Positions 1 through 8,022 of a stretch of DNA of 64,000 bases are shown piece by piece; positions within the stretch are counted from its first letter, which is position 1, and the number at the start of each line of letters is the position of its first letter. This stretch comes from Streptomyces sp. NBC_01294. Lineage in GTDB: Bacteria > Actinomycetota > Actinomycetes > Streptomycetales > Streptomycetaceae. The position numbers were made by a program, and so were the translations under genes. The notes under the pieces were generated by a model. It was not told the origin of the DNA. It saw only the letters and a list, made by a program, of their open reading frames with translations, and did not search any database. Location of the stretch: contig NZ_CP108423.1 in NCBI RefSeq assembly GCF_035917235.1, positions 6,911,501 through 6,975,500 of the forward strand. The letters run 5' to 3'.

Positions 1-594
1 GAGGGCGTGCACGAGTCGGAGATCAACCGCTCGCGCTTCCTGTGCTCGCTCGCGCCCGCCGCGACCGAGCAGGAGGCGCAGGAGTTCGTCGCGCGCATCC
101 GCAAGGAGCACCCCACCGCCACGCACAACTGCTTCGCCTACGTCATCGGCGCCGACGCCTCCGTCCAGAAGGCCAGCGACGACGGCGAGCCCGGCGGCAC
201 CGCCGGGGTCCCCATGCTGCAGATGCTCATGCGCCGCGACATCCGCTACGCGGTCGCCGTGGTCACCCGCTACTACGGCGGTGTGAAGCTCGGTGCCGGC
301 GGGCTGATCAGGGCCTACGGCGGGGTCGTCGGGGAGGCCCTCGACGAGCTCGGCACCGTCACCCGGCGCCGCTACCGGCTGGCCACCGTCACCGTCGACC
401 ACCAGCGGGCCGGCAAGACCCAGAACGATCTGCGCGCCACCGGCCGGATCGTGGTGGACCTGCGCTACGGGTCCGCGGTGGAGATCGAGGTCGCCCTCCC
501 GGAGGCGGACCTGCCCGCCTTCGAGGCCTGGCTCGCCGACAGCACGGCGGGCAGCGCCGTCCTCACCCTCGGCGGAGAGACGTACGCGCCTTGA
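1..594 (+). CDS. YigZ/IMPACT family protein (5' end cut by window)
   Basis: This is the C-terminal portion, about 197 residues, of a YigZ/UPF0029 (IMPACT) family protein. The reading frame is open from base 1, so the true start lies upstream and the GTG at position 7 is probably internal. Family hallmarks visible are the N-terminal ESEINRSRF stretch, the HPTATHNCFAYVIG segment, the DGEPGGTAGVP motif and the RYYGGVKLGAGGLIRAY block. Bacterial members have a ribosomal-protein-S5-like fold and lack a firmly assigned biochemical role; eukaryotic IMPACT acts on Gcn1/Gcn2 signalling. The gene is followed after 67 bases by sbcD on the same strand. Family assignment is secure; function is open. Confidence 0.9.
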   Translation, partial: EGVHESEINRSRFLCSLAPAATEQEAQEFVARIRKEHPTATHNCFAYVIGADASVQKASDDGEPGGTAGVPMLQMLMRRDIRYAVAVVTRYYGGVKLGAGGLIRAYGGVVGEALDELGTVTRRRYRLATVTVDHQRAGKTQNDLRATGRIVVDLRYGSAVEIEVALPEADLPAFEAWLADSTAGSAVLTLGGETYAP

Positions 595-661
595 GGGACC
601 TCGGGGACGGGTTAGCGTAGAGGGGTTCAGCGAGCGGGAGACGACCAGGGGGAGACGGCAT

Positions 662-1849
662 GTGCGGCGGGGCCGGCGAGTGAAGTTCCTGCACACCTCC
701 GACTGGCACCTCGGCCGTGCCTTCCACCGCGTGAACCTCCTCGGCGCCCAGGCGGCCTTCGTCGACCACCTCGTCGAGACCGTCCGCGAGCGCGAGGTCG
801 ACGCCGTCCTCGTCGCGGGTGACGTCTACGACCGGGCCGTGCCCCCGCTGCCCGCCGTCGACCTGTACGACCGGGCCCTGCACCGGCTCGCCGACCTCGG
901 CGTGCCCACCGTGATGATCTCCGGCAACCACGATTCCGCCCGCCGGCTCGGGGTCGGCGCCGGGCTGATCGACCGGGCCGGGATCCACCTGCGCACCGAC
1001 CCGGCCGGCTGCGCCGACCCGGTGGTGCTGGCCGACGTACACGGCGAGGTGGCGCTCTACGGGCTGCCGTACCTGGAACCGGCGCTGGTCAAGGACGAGT
1101 TCGGCGCGGAGAAGGTCAGCCACGAGGCGGTCCTCGGCGCGGCCATGGACCGGATCCGGGCCGACCTGGCCACCCGCCCGCCCGGCACCCGCTCCATCGT
1201 CCTGGCGCACGCCTTCGTCACCGGCGGGCAGGCCAGCGACAGCGAGCGCGACATCACCGTCGGCGGGGTCGAGGCCGTGCCCGCCTCCGTCTTCGACGGG
1301 GTGGACTACGCCGCCCTCGGCCACCTCCACGGCTGCCAGACGATCAACGACCGGGTCCGCTACTCCGGTTCCCCGCTCGCCTACTCCTTCTCGGAAGTCC
1401 ACCACCGCAAGACGATGTGGCTGATCGAGCTGGGGGCGCAGGGGGAGATCGCCGGCGCCGAGCGGATCGGCACTCCTGTGCCGCGGGCCCTCGCGCGGCT
1501 GCGCGGACGCCTCGACGACCTGCTGGACGACCCGGCGCACGCCGTGCACGAGGACGCCTGGGTGGAGGCCACCCTCACCGACGCCGTCCGCCCCGACGAC
1601 CCCATGGCCCGGCTCGCCGTCCGCTTCCCGCACACCCTGAGCCTCGCCTTCGACCCCGAGGGCCGCGAGGAGGAGGACGGGGCCTCCTACGCCCAGCGCC
1701 TGCGGGGCCGCAGCGACCAGCAGATCGCCGAGGACTTCGTCGCCCACGTGCGCGGCGGCGGTCACGCGAACGAGGCCGAACGGGCCGTGCTGCAGGGCGC
1801 CTTCGACGACGTACGGGCCGACGACAGCCGTCAGGAGACCCACCGATGA
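662..1849 (+). CDS. sbcD: Exonuclease SbcD, Mre11-like nuclease subunit
   Basis: Nuclease subunit of the SbcCD complex, which opens hairpins and removes DNA ends at stalled forks and misfolded palindromes. The calcineurin-like phosphoesterase motifs are all visible: TSDWHLGR near the start, AGDVYDRA, SGNHDS and LGHLHG, which supply the metal-binding Asp, Asn and His residues. The GTG at 662 has an AGGGGGAG ribosome site 8 bases upstream; homologues usually begin at the MKFLHTSDW point, which here is the in-frame GTG at 680, so either start is possible. The stop overlaps the sbcC start by four bases (ATGA), indicating translational coupling. Confidence 0.93.
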   Translation: MRRGRRVKFLHTSDWHLGRAFHRVNLLGAQAAFVDHLVETVREREVDAVLVAGDVYDRAVPPLPAVDLYDRALHRLADLGVPTVMISGNHDSARRLGVGAGLIDRAGIHLRTDPAGCADPVVLADVHGEVALYGLPYLEPALVKDEFGAEKVSHEAVLGAAMDRIRADLATRPPGTRSIVLAHAFVTGGQASDSERDITVGGVEAVPASVFDGVDYAALGHLHGCQTINDRVRYSGSPLAYSFSEVHHRKTMWLIELGAQGEIAGAERIGTPVPRALARLRGRLDDLLDDPAHAVHEDAWVEATLTDAVRPDDPMARLAVRFPHTLSLAFDPEGREEEDGASYAQRLRGRSDQQIAEDFVAHVRGGGHANEAERAVLQGAFDDVRADDSRQETHR

Positions 1850-4800
1850 GGCTGCACCGGCTCAAGGTCACCGCCTTCGGGCCGTTCGCCGAGCCCCAGG
1901 AGATCGACTTCGACGCGCTGTCCGGCGCCGGGATCTTCCTGCTGCACGGACCCACCGGTGCGGGGAAGACCTCCGTGCTCGACGCCGTCTGCTACGCGCT
2001 CTACGGGTCCGTCCCCGGCCCCCGCCAGGCCCCCGGCACCAGCCTGCGCAGCGACCACGCCTCCACCGGCACCCCGACCGAGGTCACCCTCGAACTCACC
2101 GCGGGCGGCCGCCGCCTGGAGATCACCCGGCGCCCCGAACAGGAGCGCCCGAAGAAGCGCGGCACCGGAACGACCAGGGACAAGGCCCAGAGCCGGCTGC
2201 GGGAGCACACCGGCGCGGGCTGGGAGGCGCTGAGCCGCTCCCACCAGGAGATCGGCGAGGAGCTCGAGCAGCTGCTCGGGATGAGCCGTGAGCAGTTCTG
2301 CCAGGTCGTGCTCCTGCCGCAGGGGGAGTTCGCGAAGTTTCTGCGGGCCGACGAGGCGGCCCGCGGCCGGCTCCTCGGCCGGCTCTTCGACACCCGCCGC
2401 TTCGCCGCCGTCGAGACCCTGCTCGGGGAGCGCCGCCGGGCCGCCGAGGCCAAGGTCCGGGCCGGCGACGAGATGGTGCTGCACACCGCGCAGCGGCTCG
2501 CCCAGGCCGCCGGGGACAGTGCCGACCTGCGGGCCTGGCCGCTGCCCGCACACCAGCCGGGAGACCCCGGGCTCGCCTCGGCCGTCCGGGCCTGGGCGGC
2601 CGTCGCCCGGTGCTCGGCCCGGGAGCGGCTGGACGTCGCCGAGTACGCGCTGGCCGCGGTCGAGAGCAGGCACGCCGCCGCCCGGCGGGCCGCCGAGGAC
2701 GCGCGGGAGCTCGACCGGCTCCAGCGCAGGCACGCGGAGACCACCCGGCGGGCCGCCCTGCTCGCCGAGGCCGGGCCCGAGCGCGAAAGGGTGCGCGGCC
2801 TGCTGGACCGGGCCCGGCGGGGCGCCCTGGTGGCCCCCGCACTGGAACTGCGCGGAGCGGCCTCCGCCGCGCACCTCGCCGCCGCGCACGCCGAGACCGC
2901 CGCGCGGGCGGAGCTGCCGCTCCCGCTGAAGGAGGCGGGCACCGAACAGCTGGCCGCCGTCGAGCAGCGGCTGCGCGAGGACCTGGGCGCGCTGGGCGCC
3001 GCCCACCGGGCCGAGCAGCGCAGCGCCGAGATCGGCCGCGAGCGCGCCGACCTGGAACGGGAGTCCCGGGCCGCCGAGGAGCAGCACCAGGAGTCCGCCG
3101 AGTGGCTGGAGCGCTGGGAGGCGACCCGGACCGCGCTGCAGGACCGCCTGGACGCCGCCCAGCAGGCCGCGACCCTGGCCGAGCAGCTCGCGGGCCGGCT
3201 GGAACCGGCCCGGATGCACCTGAAGGCCGCCCGCCGGCGGGACGAGCTCGCGGCCGAGGCGGACCGCGCCGCGGCCGAACTGCTCACCCTGCGCGAGGAG
3301 TCGACGGCCGCCCGGGAGCGCTGGCTGGAGCTCAAGGAGGCCCGGCTGCGCGGCATCGCCGCCGAGCTCGCCGAGGCACTGGTGGCGGGGGAGGCCTGCA
3401 CCGTGTGCGGGTCCGCGCAGCACCCGGCCCCGGCCCGCCCGGCCCCCGGCCACGTGGACCGCGCGGCCGAGGACGCCGCCCACGCGCTCTTCGAACAGGC
3501 GGAGCGGGCCCGGGCCGCCGTCGAGAGCCGGCTCGCCGCCGCCCAGGAGGCCCGCGCCGAGGCCGCGGCTGCCGCCGGGGACGCCACCACCGGCGAACTC
3601 CTCGCCCTCACCTCGGACCTCAGCGCCCGGCACGCCGCCGCCCACGCCGCGGCCGCCGGGCTGCACGCCGCCCGGGAGCAGCTCGCCCGGGCCGAGCGGG
3701 AGCACGCCGCGCGCAGCGCCGACCGGCAGGGCGCCGAGACCCGGGCCGCCGCCCGGGCCTCGCGCCGTGAGGGCCTGGACCGGGAACAGGCCGGGCTGGA
3801 GGCCGAGCTCGCCCTGGTGCGGGACGGCGCGCCCACGGTCGCGGCCCGCGCCCGGACCCTGGAGGACCGGGTCCGGATGGTCTCGGCCGCCGCCGTCTCG
3901 CTGCGCCGGGCCGAGAGCACCGCCGGCCGGCTCAAGGAGGCCGACGACCAGCTCGCCGACGCCGCCTTCAAGGCGGGCTTCGACACGATCGAGGACGCCG
4001 CCGACGCGGTGCTCCCCGAGTACGAACGCACCGCGCTCCAACACCGGCTGGACGCCTGGCAGACGGAGGAGGCCCTGCTGGCGGACCGCCGCGGCGAAAC
4101 CGGCACCGCCGAAGCGGCAGCCCTGCCTCCGGCCGCACCGGATGCGGCCGGGGCGTACGAGGTCTCGGCCGCGGCGAAGCTTCGTACGGCAGGGTCGGCG
4201 GCCGACGCGGCCCGGGTGCGCTGCACGGAGCTGGACCGGCTCTCCCGGCAGGCGGAGCAGGAACTGCGCGCGCTCGGCCCGCTGCGGGAGGACTACGACC
4301 GGGTCGCCCGGCTGGCCGGACTCACCGCGGGCACCTCCGCCGACAACGAGCGCAAGATGCGCCTGGAGGCCTACGTCCTGGCCGCACGCCTGGAGCAGGT
4401 GGCCGCCGCCGCGACGGTACGGCTGCTGCGCATGTCGGGCGGCCGCTACACCCTGGTCCACTCCGACGCGCGCGCGAGCGGACGGGGGCGCTCCGGCCTC
4501 GGACTGCACGTGGTCGACGCCTGGACCGGCAGCGAGCGCGACACCGCCACCCTGTCGGGCGGCGAGACCTTCTTCGCCTCGCTCGCCCTCGCGCTGGGCC
4601 TCGCCGACGTGGTCACCGACGAGGCGGGCGGCATGCGCCTGGACACCCTCTTCATCGACGAGGGCTTCGGCAGCCTCGACGACCAGGCGCTGGACGAGGT
4701 GCTCGACGTCCTGGACTCGCTGCGCGAGCGGGACCGCAGCGTCGGCATCGTCAGCCACGTCGCCGACCTGCGGACCCGGGTCCAGGCCCAGCTGGAGATC

Positions 4801-4857
4801 GTCAAGCAGCGCGGCGGCTCCGTGGTGCGCCACCGGACGGCGGCGTTCACGGACTGA
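1846..4857 (+). CDS. sbcC: Exonuclease SbcC, Rad50-like SMC ATPase subunit
   Basis: ATPase partner of SbcD, 1003 residues, typical for actinobacterial SbcC. The N-terminal Walker A reads GPTGAGKTS at about residues 35-43, followed by the conserved QFCQVVLLPQGEFAKFL segment. Two long Ala/Glu/Arg-rich coiled-coil arms flank a zinc-hook CxxC (Cys518 and Cys521). The C-terminal half carries the ABC signature LSGGE at about 903 and a Walker B/D-loop with FIDEGFGSLD. The zinc hook dimerises two molecules while the head domain gates the SbcD active site. The start is fixed by the ATGA overlap with sbcD. Confidence 0.95.
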   Translation: MRLHRLKVTAFGPFAEPQEIDFDALSGAGIFLLHGPTGAGKTSVLDAVCYALYGSVPGPRQAPGTSLRSDHASTGTPTEVTLELTAGGRRLEITRRPEQERPKKRGTGTTRDKAQSRLREHTGAGWEALSRSHQEIGEELEQLLGMSREQFCQVVLLPQGEFAKFLRADEAARGRLLGRLFDTRRFAAVETLLGERRRAAEAKVRAGDEMVLHTAQRLAQAAGDSADLRAWPLPAHQPGDPGLASAVRAWAAVARCSARERLDVAEYALAAVESRHAAARRAAEDARELDRLQRRHAETTRRAALLAEAGPERERVRGLLDRARRGALVAPALELRGAASAAHLAAAHAETAARAELPLPLKEAGTEQLAAVEQRLREDLGALGAAHRAEQRSAEIGRERADLERESRAAEEQHQESAEWLERWEATRTALQDRLDAAQQAATLAEQLAGRLEPARMHLKAARRRDELAAEADRAAAELLTLREESTAARERWLELKEARLRGIAAELAEALVAGEACTVCGSAQHPAPARPAPGHVDRAAEDAAHALFEQAERARAAVESRLAAAQEARAEAAAAAGDATTGELLALTSDLSARHAAAHAAAAGLHAAREQLARAEREHAARSADRQGAETRAAARASRREGLDREQAGLEAELALVRDGAPTVAARARTLEDRVRMVSAAAVSLRRAESTAGRLKEADDQLADAAFKAGFDTIEDAADAVLPEYERTALQHRLDAWQTEEALLADRRGETGTAEAAALPPAAPDAAGAYEVSAAAKLRTAGSAADAARVRCTELDRLSRQAEQELRALGPLREDYDRVARLAGLTAGTSADNERKMRLEAYVLAARLEQVAAAATVRLLRMSGGRYTLVHSDARASGRGRSGLGLHVVDAWTGSERDTATLSGGETFFASLALALGLADVVTDEAGGMRLDTLFIDEGFGSLDDQALDEVLDVLDSLRERDRSVGIVSHVADLRTRVQAQLEIVKQRGGSVVRHRTAAFTD

Positions 4858-4869
4858 GGTCCTCCAGGG

Positions 4870-4917
4870 GCGACGCTCAGGGCTGTCAGGGCGGGCGCTC
4901 AGGGCTGGCGCTCAGGG
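4870..4917. repeat. Short degenerate direct repeats between sbcC and lrp
   Basis: The gap between two convergent genes holds imperfect copies of GCTCAGGGCTG spaced 13-18 bases apart, the last copy running into the stop codon of the Lrp gene. No clear terminator hairpin is visible beside it. Confidence 0.45.
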
Positions 4918-5358
4918 GCTGAGCGGCCTGCGGGGCAGTGGGGAGGAGTAGACGATGCTCGTCGTCACCGGCCCGAGGCCCGCGATCCGGCCCGTGACTT
5001 CCTCCAGGTGTGCCATCGAACGCGCCGCGACCTTGAGCACGAAACAGTCGTCGCCGGTGACATGGTGGGCCTCCAGGATCTCCGAGGTGGCGTCCAGGAA
5101 GTCGTGGAACGGCTTGTAGTTGCCGTGCGGATAGCGCAACCGCACCAGGGCGAGGATCGACTTCCCGAGCTTCTCCGGGTCCACCACCGCCGTGTAGCCG
5201 GTGATGATGCCGACCTCCTCCAGCCTGCGGACCCGCTCGGTGACGGCGCTCGCGGACATGGACACGGAGCGGGCGAGCTCGGTGAAGCTGGCGCGCCCGT
5301 CCCGCTGGAGGGCTTCGAGGATCCGCCAGTCGGTGGCGTCAGGGGAATAGTCGGTCAT
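4912..5358 (-). CDS. Lrp/AsnC family transcriptional regulator
   Basis: A 148-residue Lrp/AsnC-type regulator of normal length. The N-terminal helix-turn-helix lies at about residues 8-55, with DWRILEALQRDGRASFTELA and SASAVTERVRRLEEVGII. The RAM/AsnC ligand-binding and oligomerisation domain covers the rest and includes HHVTGDDCFVLKV. Such proteins sense amino acids or related small molecules. The gene is divergent from a rhodanese gene across a gap of about 94 bases, so control of that neighbour is a reasonable inference. Confidence 0.9.
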   Translation of the reverse strand: MTDYSPDATDWRILEALQRDGRASFTELARSVSMSASAVTERVRRLEEVGIITGYTAVVDPEKLGKSILALVRLRYPHGNYKPFHDFLDATSEILEAHHVTGDDCFVLKVAARSMAHLEEVTGRIAGLGPVTTSIVYSSPLPRRPLSP

Positions 5359-5416
5359 GTGTCAGGACTAGCAGGGAAATCCCCGGCCGGACAAGAGAAA
5401 GGCCGGGGAAAGTCAC

Positions 5417-5452
5417 TTCCGGCGATGATCAACAGATCGTAGATTTTTGGCC
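5417..5452 (+). promoter_or_regulatory. Possible leaderless promoter of the rhodanese gene
   Basis: A TAGATT -10-like hexamer at 5440-5445 ends seven bases before the ATG at 5453, and TTCCGG at 5417-5422 sits 17 bases upstream of it. No Shine-Dalgarno sequence precedes the ATG. Together this suggests a transcript that starts at or next to the start codon, an arrangement common in Streptomyces. Inferred from spacing only. Confidence 0.4.
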
Positions 5453-5983
5453 ATGACGACGACGCAGACGCCCATGAACCAGCCTGGCTCGACCGCTCCC
5501 GCCCCCGCCAACCCCGTGCTCCGGGTGCCGCCGGCCTCCCCGGCCGCGGCCGCCGCGTACTTCGCCGCCAGCCTGGCCTTCCACGCCGACGTGTCGGACG
5601 TGGCGAGCGCTTTCAAGGCCCACCGCGAGCAGGGTGCCGAGCTGGGCTTCCAGCTCGTCGACTCCCGCTCCACCCCGTCCTGGGACCAGGCCCACGTGCC
5701 CGGCGCCGTCCACCTGCCCACCGCCCTCGTCCCCGAGCAGGCCGAGCGGCTCCTGGACAAGAACCTCCCCGTGGTGACGTACTGCTGGGGCCCCGGCTGC
5801 AACGGTGGCACCCGCTCCGCCCTCGCCCTGGCCGAACTCGGCTTCCAGGTCAAGGAGATGCTCGGCGGCATCGAGTACTGGATCCGCGAGGGCTTCGAGG
5901 TCGAGACCTGGGAGGGCAGCCGTCAGCGCGCCGAGGCCGACCCGCTGACCGCGCCGACCGACTCGGACGACTGCGGCTGCTGA
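5453..5983 (+). CDS. Rhodanese-like domain protein
   Basis: A 176-residue single-domain rhodanese (sulfurtransferase) homologue. A disordered Pro/Ala-rich N-terminus of about 30 residues precedes the domain. The fold is recognised by QLVDSRSTPSWDQAHVPGAVHLP and the active-site loop YCWGPGCNGGTRSA, where Cys111 or Cys116 would carry the persulfide. The protein ends in a Cys-containing DDCGC tail, an unusual extra pair of thiols. I chose the ATG at 5453 rather than the in-frame TTG six bases upstream. The Lrp gene is divergent and may regulate it. The sulfur acceptor is unknown. Confidence 0.88.
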   Translation: MTTTQTPMNQPGSTAPAPANPVLRVPPASPAAAAAYFAASLAFHADVSDVASAFKAHREQGAELGFQLVDSRSTPSWDQAHVPGAVHLPTALVPEQAERLLDKNLPVVTYCWGPGCNGGTRSALALAELGFQVKEMLGGIEYWIREGFEVETWEGSRQRAEADPLTAPTDSDDCGC

Positions 5984-6030
5984 CGTGTGCGCCTGACGAG
6001 GAGCACCTGACGCGGAACACCGGACCGGCG

Positions 6031-6072
6031 CGGACGGGCCGCTCATCCCCAGGGGGACGAGCGGCCCGTCCG
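6031..6072. terminator. Bidirectional terminator hairpin
   Basis: A 14-bp perfect stem (left arm 6031-6044, right arm 6059-6072, containing GACGGGCCGCTC and its complement) with an inner CCCC/GGGG pairing lies between the convergent rhodanese and DUF885 genes. There is no U-tract, as is usual in Streptomyces. Confidence 0.75.
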
Positions 6073-6098
6073 TCGTTCGTGGTGCGGCGGCCGTGCCG

Positions 6099-7802
6099 TC
6101 AGAGCTTCGACAGCTCGTCCACCAGGTCGTCCAGTCCCAGCGAACCCTGCGACAGCGCCGCCATGTGCCAGGCCTTCAGGTCGAAGGAATCACCGTGCGC
6201 GGCGCGCGCGTTGTCGCGGCCCAGCAGCCAGGCGCGCTCGCCCAGCTTGTAGCCGATCGCCTGCCCCGGCATCGACAGGTAGCGGGTCAGCTCGCTCTCG
6301 ATGAAGTCCGCCGGCCGGCCGCTGTGCAGGCCGAAGAACTCCTGCGCCAGGTCCACCGTCCAGGTCTCGCCCGGGTGGAACGGCGAGTCCGCCGGGATCT
6401 CCAGGCCCAGGTGCATGCCGATGTCCACGATGACCCGCGCCGCGCGCATCATCTGGCAGTCCAGGTAACCCAGGCGCTGCTCGGCGTCCTTGAGGTAGCC
6501 CAGCTCGTCCATCAGCCGCTCCGCGTACAGGGCCCAGCCCTCGCAGTTGGCGCTGACCCAGCCGACGGTGGCCTGGTAGCGGGAGAGCTGGTCCGCCACG
6601 TGCGTCCACTGCGCGAGCTGCAGGTGGTGGCCCGGCACGCCCTCGTGGTACCAGGTGGAGACCAGGTCGTAGACGGGGAAGCGGGTCTGGCCCATGGTGG
6701 GCAGCCAGGTGCGGCCCGGGCGGGAGAAGTCCTCCGAGGGGGAGGAGTAGTACGGGGCCGCGGGCCCGCCGGGCGGGGCGATCCGGGACTCCACCTTGCG
6801 GACGCGCTCGGCGAGTTCGAAGTGGGTGCCGTCGAGGTTCTCGATGGCCTCGTCCATCAGGCCCTGCAGCCAGGCCTGGACCTCGTCCACGCCCTCGATG
6901 TGGGTGCCGTGCTCGTCCAGGTGCGCCAGCGCCTCCCAGGGGCCGGCGCCCGGGAGGATCTTGGCCGCCTCGGTCTTCATCTCGGCGAGCAGCCGGTGGT
7001 ACTCCGACCAGCCGTAGGCGTACGCCTCGTCCAGGTCCAGGTCCGTGCCGTTGAAGTACCGGGACCAGCGGGCGTACCGCTCGCGGCCCACGGTGTCCGG
7101 CCTGCCCTCGACCGCCGGGGCGTACACGGAGCTCATCCAGTCGCGCAGCGCGACGACGGCGGCGGTCGCGCCCGCGGCCGCCGCGTCCAGCTCGGAGCGC
7201 AGGGCGTCCGGGCCGGCGGAGGCGAAGTCCTCGAAGAAGGCGGTGCCGGCGTCGTCCTGGCCGGCCCAGGTGGTGAGCTGGCCGATCATGGTGACCGTGG
7301 CGCGGGGGCCGCCGTACAGGCCCCGTTCCAGGCCGAGTCGCAGGCTCTCGCGGTAGCCCTCGAAGGCGGCCGGTACGGCGCGCAGCCGCTCGGCGATCGC
7401 CGCCCAGTCCTCGTCGGTGTCGGCGGGGGTCAGGCTGAAGACGTCGCGGACGGAGTGCGCGGGGCTGTGGATGTTGCTGACCGCGCACAGGTCCTCGTCG
7501 GCCTCCTGGACCGCGAGCTCGGCGGTGAGGCGCTCGCGCAGCAGGCGGGCGCAGCGGCGCTCGGTGTCGCTGTCGGCGCCGGGCAGCGACTCGGCGGCGT
7601 CGAGGCGGGCGAGGGTCTCGCGGGAGAGCCGGGCGACGGCCTCCCGGCCCGCCGGGGAGAAGTCCGGAAGCCTGCCGGAGCTCGCGGCGACGCCGAGGTA
7701 GGTGCCCGTGATCGGGTCGAGGGCGATGAGGTCGTCGACGTACGCGTCGGCCACCTGGCGGGGCAGCCGGGATGCGCTGCCGTTGTGGAGGATCTCTGAC
7801 AT
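6099..7802 (-). CDS. DUF885 family protein, probable zinc-dependent peptidase
   Basis: A 567-residue DUF885 protein. The family resembles M3/M32-type metallopeptidases, and the conserved active-site-like helix WYHEGVPGHHLQL is present in the C-terminal half, followed by the NCEGWALYAERL block that usually supplies the third ligand. The N-terminal region is helical and acidic. There is no signal peptide, so it is predicted cytoplasmic. I chose the ATG at 7802 (MSEILHNG); an in-frame pair of ATGs about 36 bases upstream follows an AAGGGG and is an alternative. Substrate is unknown. Confidence 0.85.
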   Translation of the reverse strand: MSEILHNGSASRLPRQVADAYVDDLIALDPITGTYLGVAASSGRLPDFSPAGREAVARLSRETLARLDAAESLPGADSDTERRCARLLRERLTAELAVQEADEDLCAVSNIHSPAHSVRDVFSLTPADTDEDWAAIAERLRAVPAAFEGYRESLRLGLERGLYGGPRATVTMIGQLTTWAGQDDAGTAFFEDFASAGPDALRSELDAAAAGATAAVVALRDWMSSVYAPAVEGRPDTVGRERYARWSRYFNGTDLDLDEAYAYGWSEYHRLLAEMKTEAAKILPGAGPWEALAHLDEHGTHIEGVDEVQAWLQGLMDEAIENLDGTHFELAERVRKVESRIAPPGGPAAPYYSSPSEDFSRPGRTWLPTMGQTRFPVYDLVSTWYHEGVPGHHLQLAQWTHVADQLSRYQATVGWVSANCEGWALYAERLMDELGYLKDAEQRLGYLDCQMMRAARVIVDIGMHLGLEIPADSPFHPGETWTVDLAQEFFGLHSGRPADFIESELTRYLSMPGQAIGYKLGERAWLLGRDNARAAHGDSFDLKAWHMAALSQGSLGLDDLVDELSKL

Positions 7803-7985
7803 GCGGCCATCTTCGTCTGTGGGACGGGCTCCCGTCATCACCCCTTGCCGCCGGGCTGCTGACGTGGGCCGGAGGCGGGTCCGCCGCCCTCGACGGAGGG
7901 CACCAACCTGCCTTCTGTGCAGGCGAGTTCGCGGTCGGCAGGGGAAGTGTGCGGGGGTGGGCGCCCGGAGTTTGGCCGGAACAGG

Positions 7986-8018
7986 CCGGGCCGGTTCCGG
8001 TGGAGGGAACCGGCCCGG
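7986..8018. terminator. Terminator hairpin downstream of the ACT-GNAT gene
   Basis: A 13-bp perfect stem (7986-7998 with 8006-8018, containing GGGCCGGTTCC) lies just past the stop codon of the minus-strand ACT-GNAT gene and upstream of the DUF885 gene. Confidence 0.7.
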
Positions 8019-8022
8019 GTGC

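Noticed and set aside
563..1843. Minus-strand frame of 426 codons opposite sbcD
   Set aside because: Low-complexity Gly/Val/Arg/Asp translation mirrors the sbcD gene; no ribosome site or motif.
1831..4833. Very long minus-strand open frame (1000 codons) opposite sbcC
   Set aside because: It is a shadow of the sbcC coding strand caused by strong GC bias; it lacks any family motif, while the plus strand shows a complete SbcC.
6093..7799. Plus-strand frame of 568 codons opposite the DUF885 gene
   Set aside because: The translation is compositionally biased without motifs; the minus strand has the metallopeptidase-like signature.
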